Assembly: GCA_046351595.1 (NCBI GenBank)
Contig: JAXLYE010000005.1
Coordinates: 62,001 to 126,000 of the forward strand
Reading direction: 5' to 3'
Source of the DNA: JAXLYE01 sp046351595
GTDB lineage: Bacteria; Myxococcota_A; Polyangia; Palsa-1104; JAEUJZ01
DNA: 64,000 nucleotides
Part shown: positions 33,321-41,014 of the stretch, piece after piece
Layout: each line of letters begins with the position of its first letter
Position numbering within the stretch: the stretch's first letter is position 1
Translations under genes and position numbers: made by a program
Notes under the pieces: model-generated
Database searches by the model: none
Told to the model about the DNA's origin: nothing
Seen by the model: the letters and a program-made list of their open reading frames with translations, nothing else

Positions 33321-34451
33321 TCAGCGTCCCTGCGCCGCCAGGTAAAGTGCGTCCGTGGCAGCGACCTTGTACTGAGCGAACGGACCGACGAACGCGTTCC
33401 GGATGTAGCCCTGCCGGTTCATGATGAGCGTCACCGCCGCGCCCTCGGCCTGCATCAGCTCGATGAGCTGGGGCATCGAGCTGTGGACGATGAGTATGTT
33501 CTGAAGCTCGGGCTGGCGCTCGAGCAGGCGCGCCGCACAGTCCGGATCCGGAGACACCACCAGCGCAAGGAAGGAGCCATGGTTGCTCCGGGTCTTGCTC
33601 CAGCCGCGGGCGATACGCTGCAGCTCGGCCAGATCGAGCAGGCAGCGCGCGCAGCCCGGCGTAAACAGGTAGATGAGGTTTGGCTGGGCCGCGACCGGCA
33701 GCTCCAGGGACGTCGCTCCCGGCGCGCGTCGGCGCTGGTTCCAGCGGCTGGTGTGGGTCACCGACAGGCTGCGGTGCAAGAAGAACGATGGCATGAGGCA
33801 GGGCGGGCTGGCGCACTGCAGGAAGGAGCCGCCCGTCGCAGTCAGCCGCGGCGGCGACAGGTAGTGATCGATGCTGGAGATCAGCTCACTGCGCCGCTCG
33901 GTGATCGGGCTGTAGAAGACCTGCTTGACGTTCCACTGCCGGTCCACCAGCAGTGTCAGCGGCAGCTTCGGCAGCTTCAGCGCCGTCGGCAGTGCGCCCG
34001 TGGAGTCGACATAGTGCGGGGCCGCGGGCAGGTCGGCGGCATGCTTCTGCAGGAAGGCGCGCAGTTCGGCCGGCGGGCTCTGGACCGCGATCAGGACAAG
34101 CTGCGCTTCTCCGTACCGGCCGTTGGGAAATGCCTTCTTGAGGTGCGGGAACTCCTCCACGCAGGGCGCGCACCAGGTCGCCCACAGGTGGACTACGAAC
34201 AGCCTGGCGTTCGAGCGCAGCGCGCGCAGGCCCGCCGCCCCGGGGCTCTCGCTCGCCGGCGAGAACCCGCTGATCTGCTCGGTCGGCAGGGTCATACCGA
34301 TGACCCGCTGCTCCTCGGCAAGGAGCTCGGGCGAGCGCAGGTTCTGCGACGCGCCCGCGGGGCGGTGTAGCAGCAGCCCCACGACAAGGGACCACAGCAC
34401 CCACCGCTGCGCAGCGCTCGGGATCCGCCCTCTCTGGGAATGGCCGCGCAT
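33321..34451 (-). CDS. Secreted protein with two thioredoxin-like domains
   Basis: A 376-residue exported protein. The signal peptide spans about 15-34 (RWVLWSLVVGLLLHRPAGAS). Domain 1 (about 45-200) is TlpA/redoxin-like with active site WCAPC at 93-97. Domain 2 (about 255-370) is a second thioredoxin-like fold with GCARC at 266-270 and a cis-Pro-like region near GAAVTLIM. Between them is a Cys-containing linker (QCASPPC). Such proteins reduce or exchange disulfides in the periplasm. It lies between a Cys-containing exported protein and the GTPase in the T6SS operon. I infer a role in folding T6SS periplasmic parts or effectors. Confidence 0.85.
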   Translation of the reverse strand: MRGHSQRGRIPSAAQRWVLWSLVVGLLLHRPAGASQNLRSPELLAEEQRVIGMTLPTEQISGFSPASESPGAAGLRALRSNARLFVVHLWATWCAPCVEEFPHLKKAFPNGRYGEAQLVLIAVQSPPAELRAFLQKHAADLPAAPHYVDSTGALPTALKLPKLPLTLLVDRQWNVKQVFYSPITERRSELISSIDHYLSPPRLTATGGSFLQCASPPCLMPSFFLHRSLSVTHTSRWNQRRRAPGATSLELPVAAQPNLIYLFTPGCARCLLDLAELQRIARGWSKTRSNHGSFLALVVSPDPDCAARLLERQPELQNILIVHSSMPQLIELMQAEGAAVTLIMNRQGYIRNAFVGPFAQYKVAATDALYLAAQGR

Positions 34452-34454
34452 GCG

Positions 34455-35213
34455 TCAGCAGTCCACCCGGAACACCCAGACCGCCCGCTCGTCGTCGGGA
34501 GGCGCGTCCGCGTTGACGTTGGTCCAGTTCTCGTACGCCTTCTGCGGCGGCGGCATCACCCCGGGCCGCGTGCGCATCCCCGGCCGCAGCGGGAACTCGT
34601 AGGTCCAAAGCAGCGTGCGCCGCTTGCGGATGGTCGACACCGGCTCGGCCCCTTCCTTCGTCATCGGGTCCGTCTTGAAGTAGGGAATGAGCAGGTTGAG
34701 GATCTCGTTCTGTACGACCCGGCCCCGCTGCTCCGCGTGCTTGCGCTTGTCCGGTTCGCGCTCCCAGGGGCGCGTCACCACGAGGAAGCGCGTCGTCGGC
34801 AACGGCTTGGTCTCGAGCACCAGATCGCGCAGCCGCTCGCGGCTCTCTACCGACAGCTCCTTGGTGTTGCTGTAGAGATAGAAGGTTTCGCGCTCCTGCT
34901 GGCTGAGGATCTCGAGGAAGCGCTCGCGCCGCTTCGGATCGAGCTTGCAGACCTGCACGTGCAGGACTTCCTGCGGCGGGCTCTCGAGATCGCACTGGCC
35001 GTGCTCGCACTCCTGCTGGACCGCGGACAGGAGCAGGCGGGCATCGCGCGAGCAGAGCGCCGTGCGCCAGCCCAGCTTGCTCTTCTCGCGCAGCCACTCG
35101 ACGTCGTTCTTCAGCCGGGCGACTTCGTCGGTGAGGGCCTGCACCTCGGCACAGGAGCCCGCGGTGAAAAGGAGCCCGGCACCCAGTGCGCGGGCCAGCT
35201 TGTTTCCGTTCAT
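34455..35213 (-). CDS. Exported protein of the T6SS accessory module
   Basis: No family recognised. From ATG 35,213, which overlaps the kinase stop by ATGA, the 252-residue product has a short export signal ending near ALGAGLLFTAGSCAE. Cys21 could be lipidated, but the lipobox is weak. A short coiled coil follows (LTDEVARLKNDVEWLREKSK), then several Cys (CSRDAR, CEHGQC, VCKLD) and basic segments. The Cys content fits the dual-thioredoxin protein encoded immediately downstream. A longer frame reaching 35,408 is the antisense-free extension inside the kinase gene and is unlikely. Confidence 0.65.
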   Translation of the reverse strand: MNGNKLARALGAGLLFTAGSCAEVQALTDEVARLKNDVEWLREKSKLGWRTALCSRDARLLLSAVQQECEHGQCDLESPPQEVLHVQVCKLDPKRRERFLEILSQQERETFYLYSNTKELSVESRERLRDLVLETKPLPTTRFLVVTRPWEREPDKRKHAEQRGRVVQNEILNLLIPYFKTDPMTKEGAEPVSTIRKRRTLLWTYEFPLRPGMRTRPGVMPPPQKAYENWTNVNADAPPDDERAVWVFRVDC

Positions 35214-36904
35214 TGCGCTGCTTTTCCTTCGACAGGTTGCGGAGTGATCCAGACTGAAAAGGACTCCGGGTGCTCGGGCAGGCTCTTCACCTCGGTCGAG
35301 GCACAGAGCTCCAGCGAGATGACAAAGTCGTTGTTCGGCAGCTGGCACTCCGGATCGGTCACGTAGTACTTGTCCTGCGCCCGCGAGCGCGACAGCGTCA
35401 GCCGGCACGCGCCCGGGAGCCGCCGCCGGCCGCGCAGCTTGTCCAGGCAGCCGAACACTGCGGCGGTTGCCGCCTGCCGGGCGGCGCTCGAGATGCCGGC
35501 GCGGCCAAAATGCGGCTCGATGCGAAAGGTCTGCTTCGACCGCCCGCCGCTCCGGGGCGGGGGGCGAGGCGGCGCGGGCGACGAACGCTCTTCCGCCGCA
35601 TCGGCAGGGGCCGAGGCCACAGCCGCGATCGGGACCGCAGGAGGAGCTGCGCTCACCGCGCCAGCCGGCGTCGCGGCCGGCGGCGTCGCGGCCGGCGGCG
35701 TCGCGACCGGCGGTGTCGCGGCCGGCGCAGCGGCCAGGGTCCCGCCGCTCGTCGCCGAGGCGCCCGGGCTCGGCGGGGGCGGTACCGTCGCGTCGCTGCT
35801 CGCGCGCGGCTGGTCTGGCATCGCCTGCGCCTGGCTGCCCGCGCTCCGCGGCGCGGACACCGACAGGGACACGCGGTACGCAGCGGCGCCGATCGCGCAG
35901 AGCGCGATCGCGAGCAGTATGTAGCTGCGCAGGCTGGGTAGCGGCAGCGCCGCCGTCGGGCCGCCGGCCGCGGGTCGGTGCGCGGGCTCGGCGCTCGGCT
36001 CCTCCTTGGGAGCAGCCCGCTCCGGTCCCTGCAGCGCGTCCATGAACTCCTGCACGCTGCGGAAGCGCTGGTCGGGCTCCTTGCTCAGCGCCTGCTTGAG
36101 CGCGGCGCGCGCCGGCCGCGAGATCGCGAGCGCGTCGATGCGGATGCCGAGATCCTCGCGCTGGACCCGCAAGAGGACGCGCTCGGCGCGCTCCGCGGGG
36201 GCCGCGAAGGCCGGCTCTCCCGAGAGCATCTCAAACAGGATGGCGGCGAGCCCGAACTGATCGGCGCGGGTGTCCACGAAGTCGCCGCCAGCGGCCTGCT
36301 CGGGCGCCATGTAGGCCGGGCTGCCGTAGACACCGGGGTGCAGCGTCGCGCCCACGAACTTTGCGACCCCGAAGTCGATCAGCTTGACCAGCTGCGTCTC
36401 CGCCGCGGCCTCGGTACGGGGCCGGCACAGGAAGACGTTCCGCGTCGACAGATCGCGATGCACGATGTCAAGTCCGTGGATCGCGGTCAGCGCGTCGCCG
36501 AGCTGCGCGGTGATGCGCAGCGCCTCGGCAAACGGCAGCGGCGCGCGGCGGCCGAGGTGGGCGTGCAGGGTCTCGCCCTCGAGCTGCTCGAGGATGATGT
36601 ACGGCGACCCGTCCTGGCTGGTCCCGGTCCCGTACAGCGCGGCGATGTTGGGGTGGTGGAGCTGCGCCACCTGCTCCATGATCTGCCGCTCGCGCTCGAA
36701 GCAGCGCAGGAACTCCTCGCGCAGCTCGTCGCTGGTCTGCTCCGGGAAGCGCACCATCTTCACCGCGTAGCGCAGCAGCGGCAGGTTGGGCGGGCGCACC
36801 AGGTAGACGGTGGCCATGTTGCCCTCACCGAGCACCTCCATGACGAGGTACTCACCGCCCCGCATGTCCCGGAACGTATCTCCGATCTGCAGCACTCGGC
36901 TCAT
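35210..36904 (-). CDS. Membrane kinase with tyrosine-kinase-like catalytic loop
   Basis: A 564-residue protein. The kinase domain spans about 18-292: GEGNMATVY glycine loop, YAVK with Lys49, DFG at 177-179 and APE at 200-202. The catalytic loop reads HRDLSTRN (149-156), not the HRDLKPEN of Ser/Thr kinases. The RN ending resembles HRDLAARN of tyrosine kinases. One membrane helix follows at about 327-347. A low-complexity Pro/Ala linker (repeats of PPAATPAA type) leads to an extracytoplasmic end of about 120 residues with Cys at CLDKLRG, CRLTL, CQLP and CAS. It is the first gene of the minus T6SS operon. I infer it senses an envelope signal and phosphorylates T6SS partners. Confidence 0.9.
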   Translation of the reverse strand: MSRVLQIGDTFRDMRGGEYLVMEVLGEGNMATVYLVRPPNLPLLRYAVKMVRFPEQTSDELREEFLRCFERERQIMEQVAQLHHPNIAALYGTGTSQDGSPYIILEQLEGETLHAHLGRRAPLPFAEALRITAQLGDALTAIHGLDIVHRDLSTRNVFLCRPRTEAAAETQLVKLIDFGVAKFVGATLHPGVYGSPAYMAPEQAAGGDFVDTRADQFGLAAILFEMLSGEPAFAAPAERAERVLLRVQREDLGIRIDALAISRPARAALKQALSKEPDQRFRSVQEFMDALQGPERAAPKEEPSAEPAHRPAAGGPTAALPLPSLRSYILLAIALCAIGAAAYRVSLSVSAPRSAGSQAQAMPDQPRASSDATVPPPPSPGASATSGGTLAAAPAATPPVATPPAATPPAATPAGAVSAAPPAVPIAAVASAPADAAEERSSPAPPRPPPRSGGRSKQTFRIEPHFGRAGISSAARQAATAAVFGCLDKLRGRRRLPGACRLTLSRSRAQDKYYVTDPECQLPNNDFVISLELCASTEVKSLPEHPESFSVWITPQPVEGKAAQ

Positions 36905-36942
36905 GGTCGTGACGTCTCACTGAGCGAAGGGAGTTCGTTCAG

Positions 36943-37311
36943 TCAGCCTCTCCTCAAATCAGGCGGCGGCGGCATCCACAGATCTGGTGGCGGCATCCAC
37001 AGATCCGGCGACGGCATCCACAGATCCGGCGACGGCATCCACAGATCCGGCGACGGCATCCACAGATCCGGCGACGGCATCCACAGATCCGGCGACGGCA
37101 TCCACAGATCCGGCGGCGGCGTCTCCAAGTCCGGCGGTAAAGCGAGGTCCGGCGTCGACAAGTCCGCAACGTCCATGTCGGGCCCAAGCGCCATGTCGGG
37201 GGCGCCTGCATCCACGGGCCGGAACGGCCACAGCCCTCCTGAGGTGCAGTCGATGATGCAAAGAGCACAGACGAGACCGAGCGCTCCTAGAAGCCACCGA
37301 CGCATGGTCAT
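36943..37311 (-). CDS. Lipoprotein with PDLWMPS tandem repeats
   Basis: A 122-residue exported protein. The signal peptide (RRWLLGALGLVCALCIIDC) ends at Cys22, the probable lipidated residue. The mature part is Asp/Pro-rich: first VDAGAPDMALGPDMDVADLSTPDLALPPDLE, then seven 7-residue units PDLWMPS or PDLWMPP. Asp/Pro-rich PDLA-type repeats are a habit of myxobacterial lipoproteins; their function is unknown. The exact DNA repeat makes copy-number variation likely. It lies between the T6SS accessory kinase and a secreted coiled-coil gene, which ends within its start region. Confidence 0.8.
   Translation of the reverse strand: MTMRRWLLGALGLVCALCIIDCTSGGLWPFRPVDAGAPDMALGPDMDVADLSTPDLALPPDLETPPPDLWMPSPDLWMPSPDLWMPSPDLWMPSPDLWMPSPDLWMPPPDLWMPPPPDLRRG
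36971..37117 (-). repeat. Seven tandem copies of a 21-bp coding repeat
   Basis: The unit is 21 bp and encodes PDLWMPS or PDLWMPP. Copies 2-6 are identical and the outer two differ at a few bases. Near-perfect DNA identity, including third positions, indicates recent expansion by slippage. Because each unit is a multiple of three, copy-number change keeps the frame. Confidence 0.95.
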
Positions 37312-38954
37312 TTCTCCGCGGACGCTGGCACGGCAAGCACGGCCACCGTCGAGGCGCCGAGAAGCGCCGACAGCGCGTAGCCGATGCTGGCGTAGCCGGG
37401 CGAGAGATTCAGGACGCAGCCAGGGCGCGTCGCGCCGGCGTATCGGCAGTCACCGTAATACGCTCCGTCCAGCGCCGACATCGTGACGGCACCGCCCAGG
37501 GCCAGCGCGGTCAGGCCGCCGAGGATCCCCGCTGCCACCTTGCGCCCGCGCGACAGGCCGCGGCGTGCGTCCTGCTCCTTCACCAAGCGCAGCGTCTGCT
37601 CGGCGCGCAGCAGGGTGTCGCCGGCCGCTGTGCGCTGGGCCTCCGCGAGCTTGAGCAGCTCGGTGCTGGTCGTTGCGTTGGCGCCGGCGGTCTGGCGCGT
37701 CTGCTCGGCCGCTGCGCGCAGCGGCTCGACGTTGCTGAGCGCGCTGCGCAGGTCGCCGCTGAGGCCGTTGAGCTGCTCGACCGACTGCAGCGCCTTGCCC
37801 GCGATCAGCCCGGTCTGCGCCGCCGACTCCCGCGCCTGCACGGACTCGGCGCGCGCGGCCTCCGCTGTCGTCGCCGCCCGCTCGGTCACCACGGCCAGCT
37901 TCTCGACCTGCAGCCGCGTCGCCTCGGTGACGCCGCGCCCGCTCTCGACCGACTCGCGCGCCTTGTCCACGGTCTCACGTAGCCGCTCGACGGTGGTCTG
38001 CGTGCTCTGGCCGAGCTCGCGCGCCCGCTCGGCGCTGGCCCGCCCGCGCTCCGCCAGCTCGCGGGTGCGCTCGGCGCTCTCGCGGGCCTTTTCGCTGCTC
38101 TCACGCGCCTTGTCGCTGCTGTCGCGGCTGCGCTCGACCTCGGTGCGCAGCTTCTCGGTCGAGGCGCGCGTCTTGTCGACCAGGTCCCGCGTCTTGTCCG
38201 TCGCCTCGCGAAGCTTGTCCTGGCTGTCGCGAAGCTTGTCCTGGCTGTCACGCAGCCGGTCCTGGCTGTCGCGCATCCGATCCAGGTTCACGCGCACCCC
38301 CTCGAGCGTCCGGCTGCTCGCCTCGGTGGTCCGCGCCGCCGTCTCGGCCGCCTCGCGCGCCTTGCCGAGCGCCGGGCCCTGCGCCCGCAGCGCCTCGGCC
38401 AGCTCGCCCAGCCGTCGCTCGCTCGGGGCCGCGGGCACGGGCGCCGGCTCGACCGGTCGCGGCGGGCTCGGGGGCAGGACCACCGGCCGCACGCCGCTCG
38501 GCGCCATCTCGATGAGCTTGGCCGCCAACGAAGACACCAGCGCGCCGAGCTGCCGCTCGCTGCAGTCCTCGCAGGCCCCGTCCTCGCTGTGGATGCGCCC
38601 CGAGCCGCGGTCGTACAGGAACAGCTTGGCCATGTACCGCCGCTGACCGCTCGCGCTCACGGAGCCGCCGACGATGCGCGCGGCCCGCAGCCGCTGCGCC
38701 AGCGCCCCCAGACACGAAGAGGTTTCGCAGCTCTGCTCCGCCGGACTCAGCGCTCCGCGCGCCGGCTCCGGCTCCTCGCCCAGCCGCTGCAGCCGCTCCA
38801 CCGTCCCCTGCGTCAGCGCCTCACTCGGCCGGCCGTCGCGCAAGAGCGGGAGCATGGTCAGGGGGGCAGTGGCGGCGTGCGCCGGAATCAGCGGCGCCGT
38901 GAGGAACAGCGACACAAGACCCCAGAGGATGGGCGGCGAGGCAGTTGAGCGCAT
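37308..38954 (-). CDS. Secreted/envelope protein with long heptad coiled coil
   Basis: A 548-residue protein with a signal peptide (about 1-28). Residues about 30-150 form a globular domain with Cys pairs (SCETSSC; GACEDCSE) shared with the gene at 39,850. A Pro-rich linker leads to a ladder of exact 7-residue units at about 222-341 (DSQDRLR, DSQDKLR, EATDKTR, ESAERTR and so on). This predicts a rod roughly 17 nm long if fully helical. Two hydrophobic segments near the end (GILGGLTALALGGAVTMSAL and SIGYALSALLGASTVAVLAV) could anchor it in the inner membrane. Function unknown; a periplasm-spanning or stator-like role is speculation. Confidence 0.75.
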   Translation of the reverse strand: MRSTASPPILWGLVSLFLTAPLIPAHAATAPLTMLPLLRDGRPSEALTQGTVERLQRLGEEPEPARGALSPAEQSCETSSCLGALAQRLRAARIVGGSVSASGQRRYMAKLFLYDRGSGRIHSEDGACEDCSERQLGALVSSLAAKLIEMAPSGVRPVVLPPSPPRPVEPAPVPAAPSERRLGELAEALRAQGPALGKAREAAETAARTTEASSRTLEGVRVNLDRMRDSQDRLRDSQDKLRDSQDKLREATDKTRDLVDKTRASTEKLRTEVERSRDSSDKARESSEKARESAERTRELAERGRASAERARELGQSTQTTVERLRETVDKARESVESGRGVTEATRLQVEKLAVVTERAATTAEAARAESVQARESAAQTGLIAGKALQSVEQLNGLSGDLRSALSNVEPLRAAAEQTRQTAGANATTSTELLKLAEAQRTAAGDTLLRAEQTLRLVKEQDARRGLSRGRKVAAGILGGLTALALGGAVTMSALDGAYYGDCRYAGATRPGCVLNLSPGYASIGYALSALLGASTVAVLAVPASAEK

Positions 38955-38982
38955 CTGGCTGAATCCGTACGTCAGGGTTTGC

Positions 38983-39819
38983 TCAGGAAGGACTGGGGAC
39001 TACGAGCAGCTTTTCCCCGCGCTCGGCTTTCCCGCAGTCGTTGTTCATCCCCCGGCACAGCTGCAATCTGGTGATTCGTAGGCAGCAGGTGCTGCCCATC
39101 GGTCCATTACACGTGGCTATCAGCCGTACGCCACGAATAGGATCTGTATTTTTGCGGTACATTCCCATATCCAGGGGTGGGAGGAGGGGGACTGGCCCAA
39201 AAGAGACTATGGGCGAGTCTGTGGGCTTCATGAGCGACACTGGCGAGGGCGGTCGCGGTATGTCAACGACTTGGTCATTCGGGTGCGCGAGCACCTCCGC
39301 CGTAAGCCCCATTGAGGCGCCGCCTGTTGTCATGACCCTATACGGAATGATCAGACTTCCTCCTTCATTATTTATGCCAATCGGTTCTGTCGTATTTTGA
39401 GAAAAATACCCTTCCGCAGTCAGCCCCTTGACAGAAGTGCTATTAAAGATGAAGCGAAGTGCTTGGACTGTGGTTTCATCTGTACTAGGACCGGGATTAT
39501 TAGTAGGACAGATGGAGCCAATAACCGCCTTGGACCCGTTATTATCTTCCAGGTACCAAATTGCAGAATCGGTAACCGAAAAAGTACTCGATGGACTCTT
39601 TTTTTGAGGAGAGAAGCCCTCGTCCCACAACGGATGAAGAGAAGGCGGCGAGGGAGATTTCAGATCAGTGATTGAGCTCAGGTCGGGATGAACGGAGCCA
39701 TCCATTTTTGGCGCAGTCGCCGCCACACCCGAATCTGGAAACAAGTTGTTATATAAATCCTCGTTCGCGCAGCCGCCGCTTATCAGGGTCAGGAGGGCCG
39801 TCAAGGTCAGCTTCTTCAT
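38983..39819 (-). CDS. Hypothetical lipoprotein, AT-richer than neighbours
   Basis: From ATG 39,819 the protein begins MKKLTLTALLTLISGGC. Cys17 ends a good lipobox, so it is a lipoprotein of 278 residues. The mature part has Asp/Pro-rich segments (KMDGSVHPDLSSITDLKSPSPPSL) like other lipoproteins here, then a beta-rich body (IWYLEDNNGSKAVIGSICP, ALRFIFNSTSV, GVRLIATCNGPMG) with four Cys near the end. No family recognised. Base composition is clearly less GC-rich than both flanks, which suggests later acquisition or fast evolution. Confidence 0.75.
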   Translation of the reverse strand: MKKLTLTALLTLISGGCANEDLYNNLFPDSGVAATAPKMDGSVHPDLSSITDLKSPSPPSLHPLWDEGFSPQKKSPSSTFSVTDSAIWYLEDNNGSKAVIGSICPTNNPGPSTDETTVQALRFIFNSTSVKGLTAEGYFSQNTTEPIGINNEGGSLIIPYRVMTTGGASMGLTAEVLAHPNDQVVDIPRPPSPVSLMKPTDSPIVSFGPVPLLPPLDMGMYRKNTDPIRGVRLIATCNGPMGSTCCLRITRLQLCRGMNNDCGKAERGEKLLVVPSPS

Positions 39820-39849
39820 GTTCAAATCCCTTCTTTCAAACAGAGCCAT

Positions 39850-40815
39850 TTAGAAAGAGTCGCTGCGCAGGATCTGCTGCAGGGTCAGCGCCAGCCCCGC
39901 GGCGGACAGGCCGGTCAGGACGCCGCCGCCGATGGCCCACTGCGTCCGCGAGATGCAGGGCAGATCTTCTGCTGTCTTGGGCCGCTGCTTGTCGTCCAGC
40001 GTGCAGAGCCACTTTTGCCCGCTGCCGGGTACGTCTCGCGTCCCCATCACCACCGTCCCGAGCAGCGTCGCCGCGGTGAGCGCCGACAAGACCGCCACCA
40101 GGGCGATGCGCGGCGACGTCCACCGCGGGCGCGGCACAGAGGGGGATGCCGTCCCAGCCGTCGCCGTGGTCACGAGCGGCAGTGACCCGGACAGGGGTGG
40201 CGACTCGGGCGGGACGCTCAACCGCGTCGTCGGCTCGCTGGCGGCTACCAGGCGTGCCGTCAGGTCGCCAAGCACGGCCCGCAGGTTCTCGCTGCTGCAG
40301 TCGTCGCACGAGCCCTTGCTGGTGCGGGCGCTGCCCCGGGCCTGATCGTACAGAGCGGCTTCCAGGTAGTAGCGGCGCGGCGTGCTCTCATATACGTCTA
40401 CCCGCAAGATGCGCGGCGCGCCGTGGCGCAGGCTGAAATCGGCATAGCAGGCGACCTGCTTGCAGTCCTGCGAGTCGGCCGACTCCGGCACCAGGCTGAT
40501 CTCTTCGCCGAGCCGCGTCAGCCGGTCGAACACCGTGTCGCGCAGCGTCTTGTCGGGCCTGGCATTGGTGAATACGCCGAGCAGCGCGATGGGTCCGGCG
40601 GCCGCTGCCGCCGGCGGCTCGGCCGGGGCGGTCCCGACGCTGCTCGGGGCCTCGCTGTCGGCTTCGGCGGCTCGCGCCACGCGTGGGGCCGGGCTGCACA
40701 GCCCGACACAGGAGGCCGCAAGGACGATAAGGGCATGATAAATTGGATTGGACACTAGCGGCCTCAACCTATATTGCGAAGCAGCCTGCGCTGCTTCTGT
40801 TTTGAACAACAACAT
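39850..40815 (-). CDS. Exported paralogue of the heptad-protein N-domain
   Basis: The product has an export signal (NPIYHALIVLAASCVGLCS), a globular domain and a C-terminal pair of hydrophobic helices. The domain resembles that of the gene at 37,308: DCKQVACYADFSLRHGAPRILRVDV...YYLEAALYDQARGSARTSKGSCDDCS aligns with QSCETSSCLGALAQRLRAARIVGGSV...YMAKLFLYDRGSGRIHSEDGACEDCS. Both then have LG(D/A)L.A(R/K)L. Here the coiled coil is replaced by a Pro/Ser linker. I chose ATG 40,815 (ggagg just upstream). A frame from 40,848 is also open. Function unknown; family members may act on a shared envelope ligand. Confidence 0.7.
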   Translation of the reverse strand: MLLFKTEAAQAASQYRLRPLVSNPIYHALIVLAASCVGLCSPAPRVARAAEADSEAPSSVGTAPAEPPAAAAAGPIALLGVFTNARPDKTLRDTVFDRLTRLGEEISLVPESADSQDCKQVACYADFSLRHGAPRILRVDVYESTPRRYYLEAALYDQARGSARTSKGSCDDCSSENLRAVLGDLTARLVAASEPTTRLSVPPESPPLSGSLPLVTTATAGTASPSVPRPRWTSPRIALVAVLSALTAATLLGTVVMGTRDVPGSGQKWLCTLDDKQRPKTAEDLPCISRTQWAIGGGVLTGLSAAGLALTLQQILRSDSF

Positions 40816-41014
40816 ACCGCCTCCACGTCGAAAGATCTGGTTCTGCACACTGCTCTGTCAAGCGAAAACATGCCGACAGAATGGTGAATAGCGAACCCAA
40901 CCAGATTAAATGGCTAACTCTTCAATAAAGCCTTTGGTTGAATGAAATTGAATTAACGAACTCGACTATTTTTATATTGCGCCCGAGCAGCCGGCCGTCG
41001 CGCGGCCAGGCTGC

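Noticed and set aside
36971..37117. CRISPR array
   Set aside because: The repeats are directly adjacent without spacers and encode a protein repeat.
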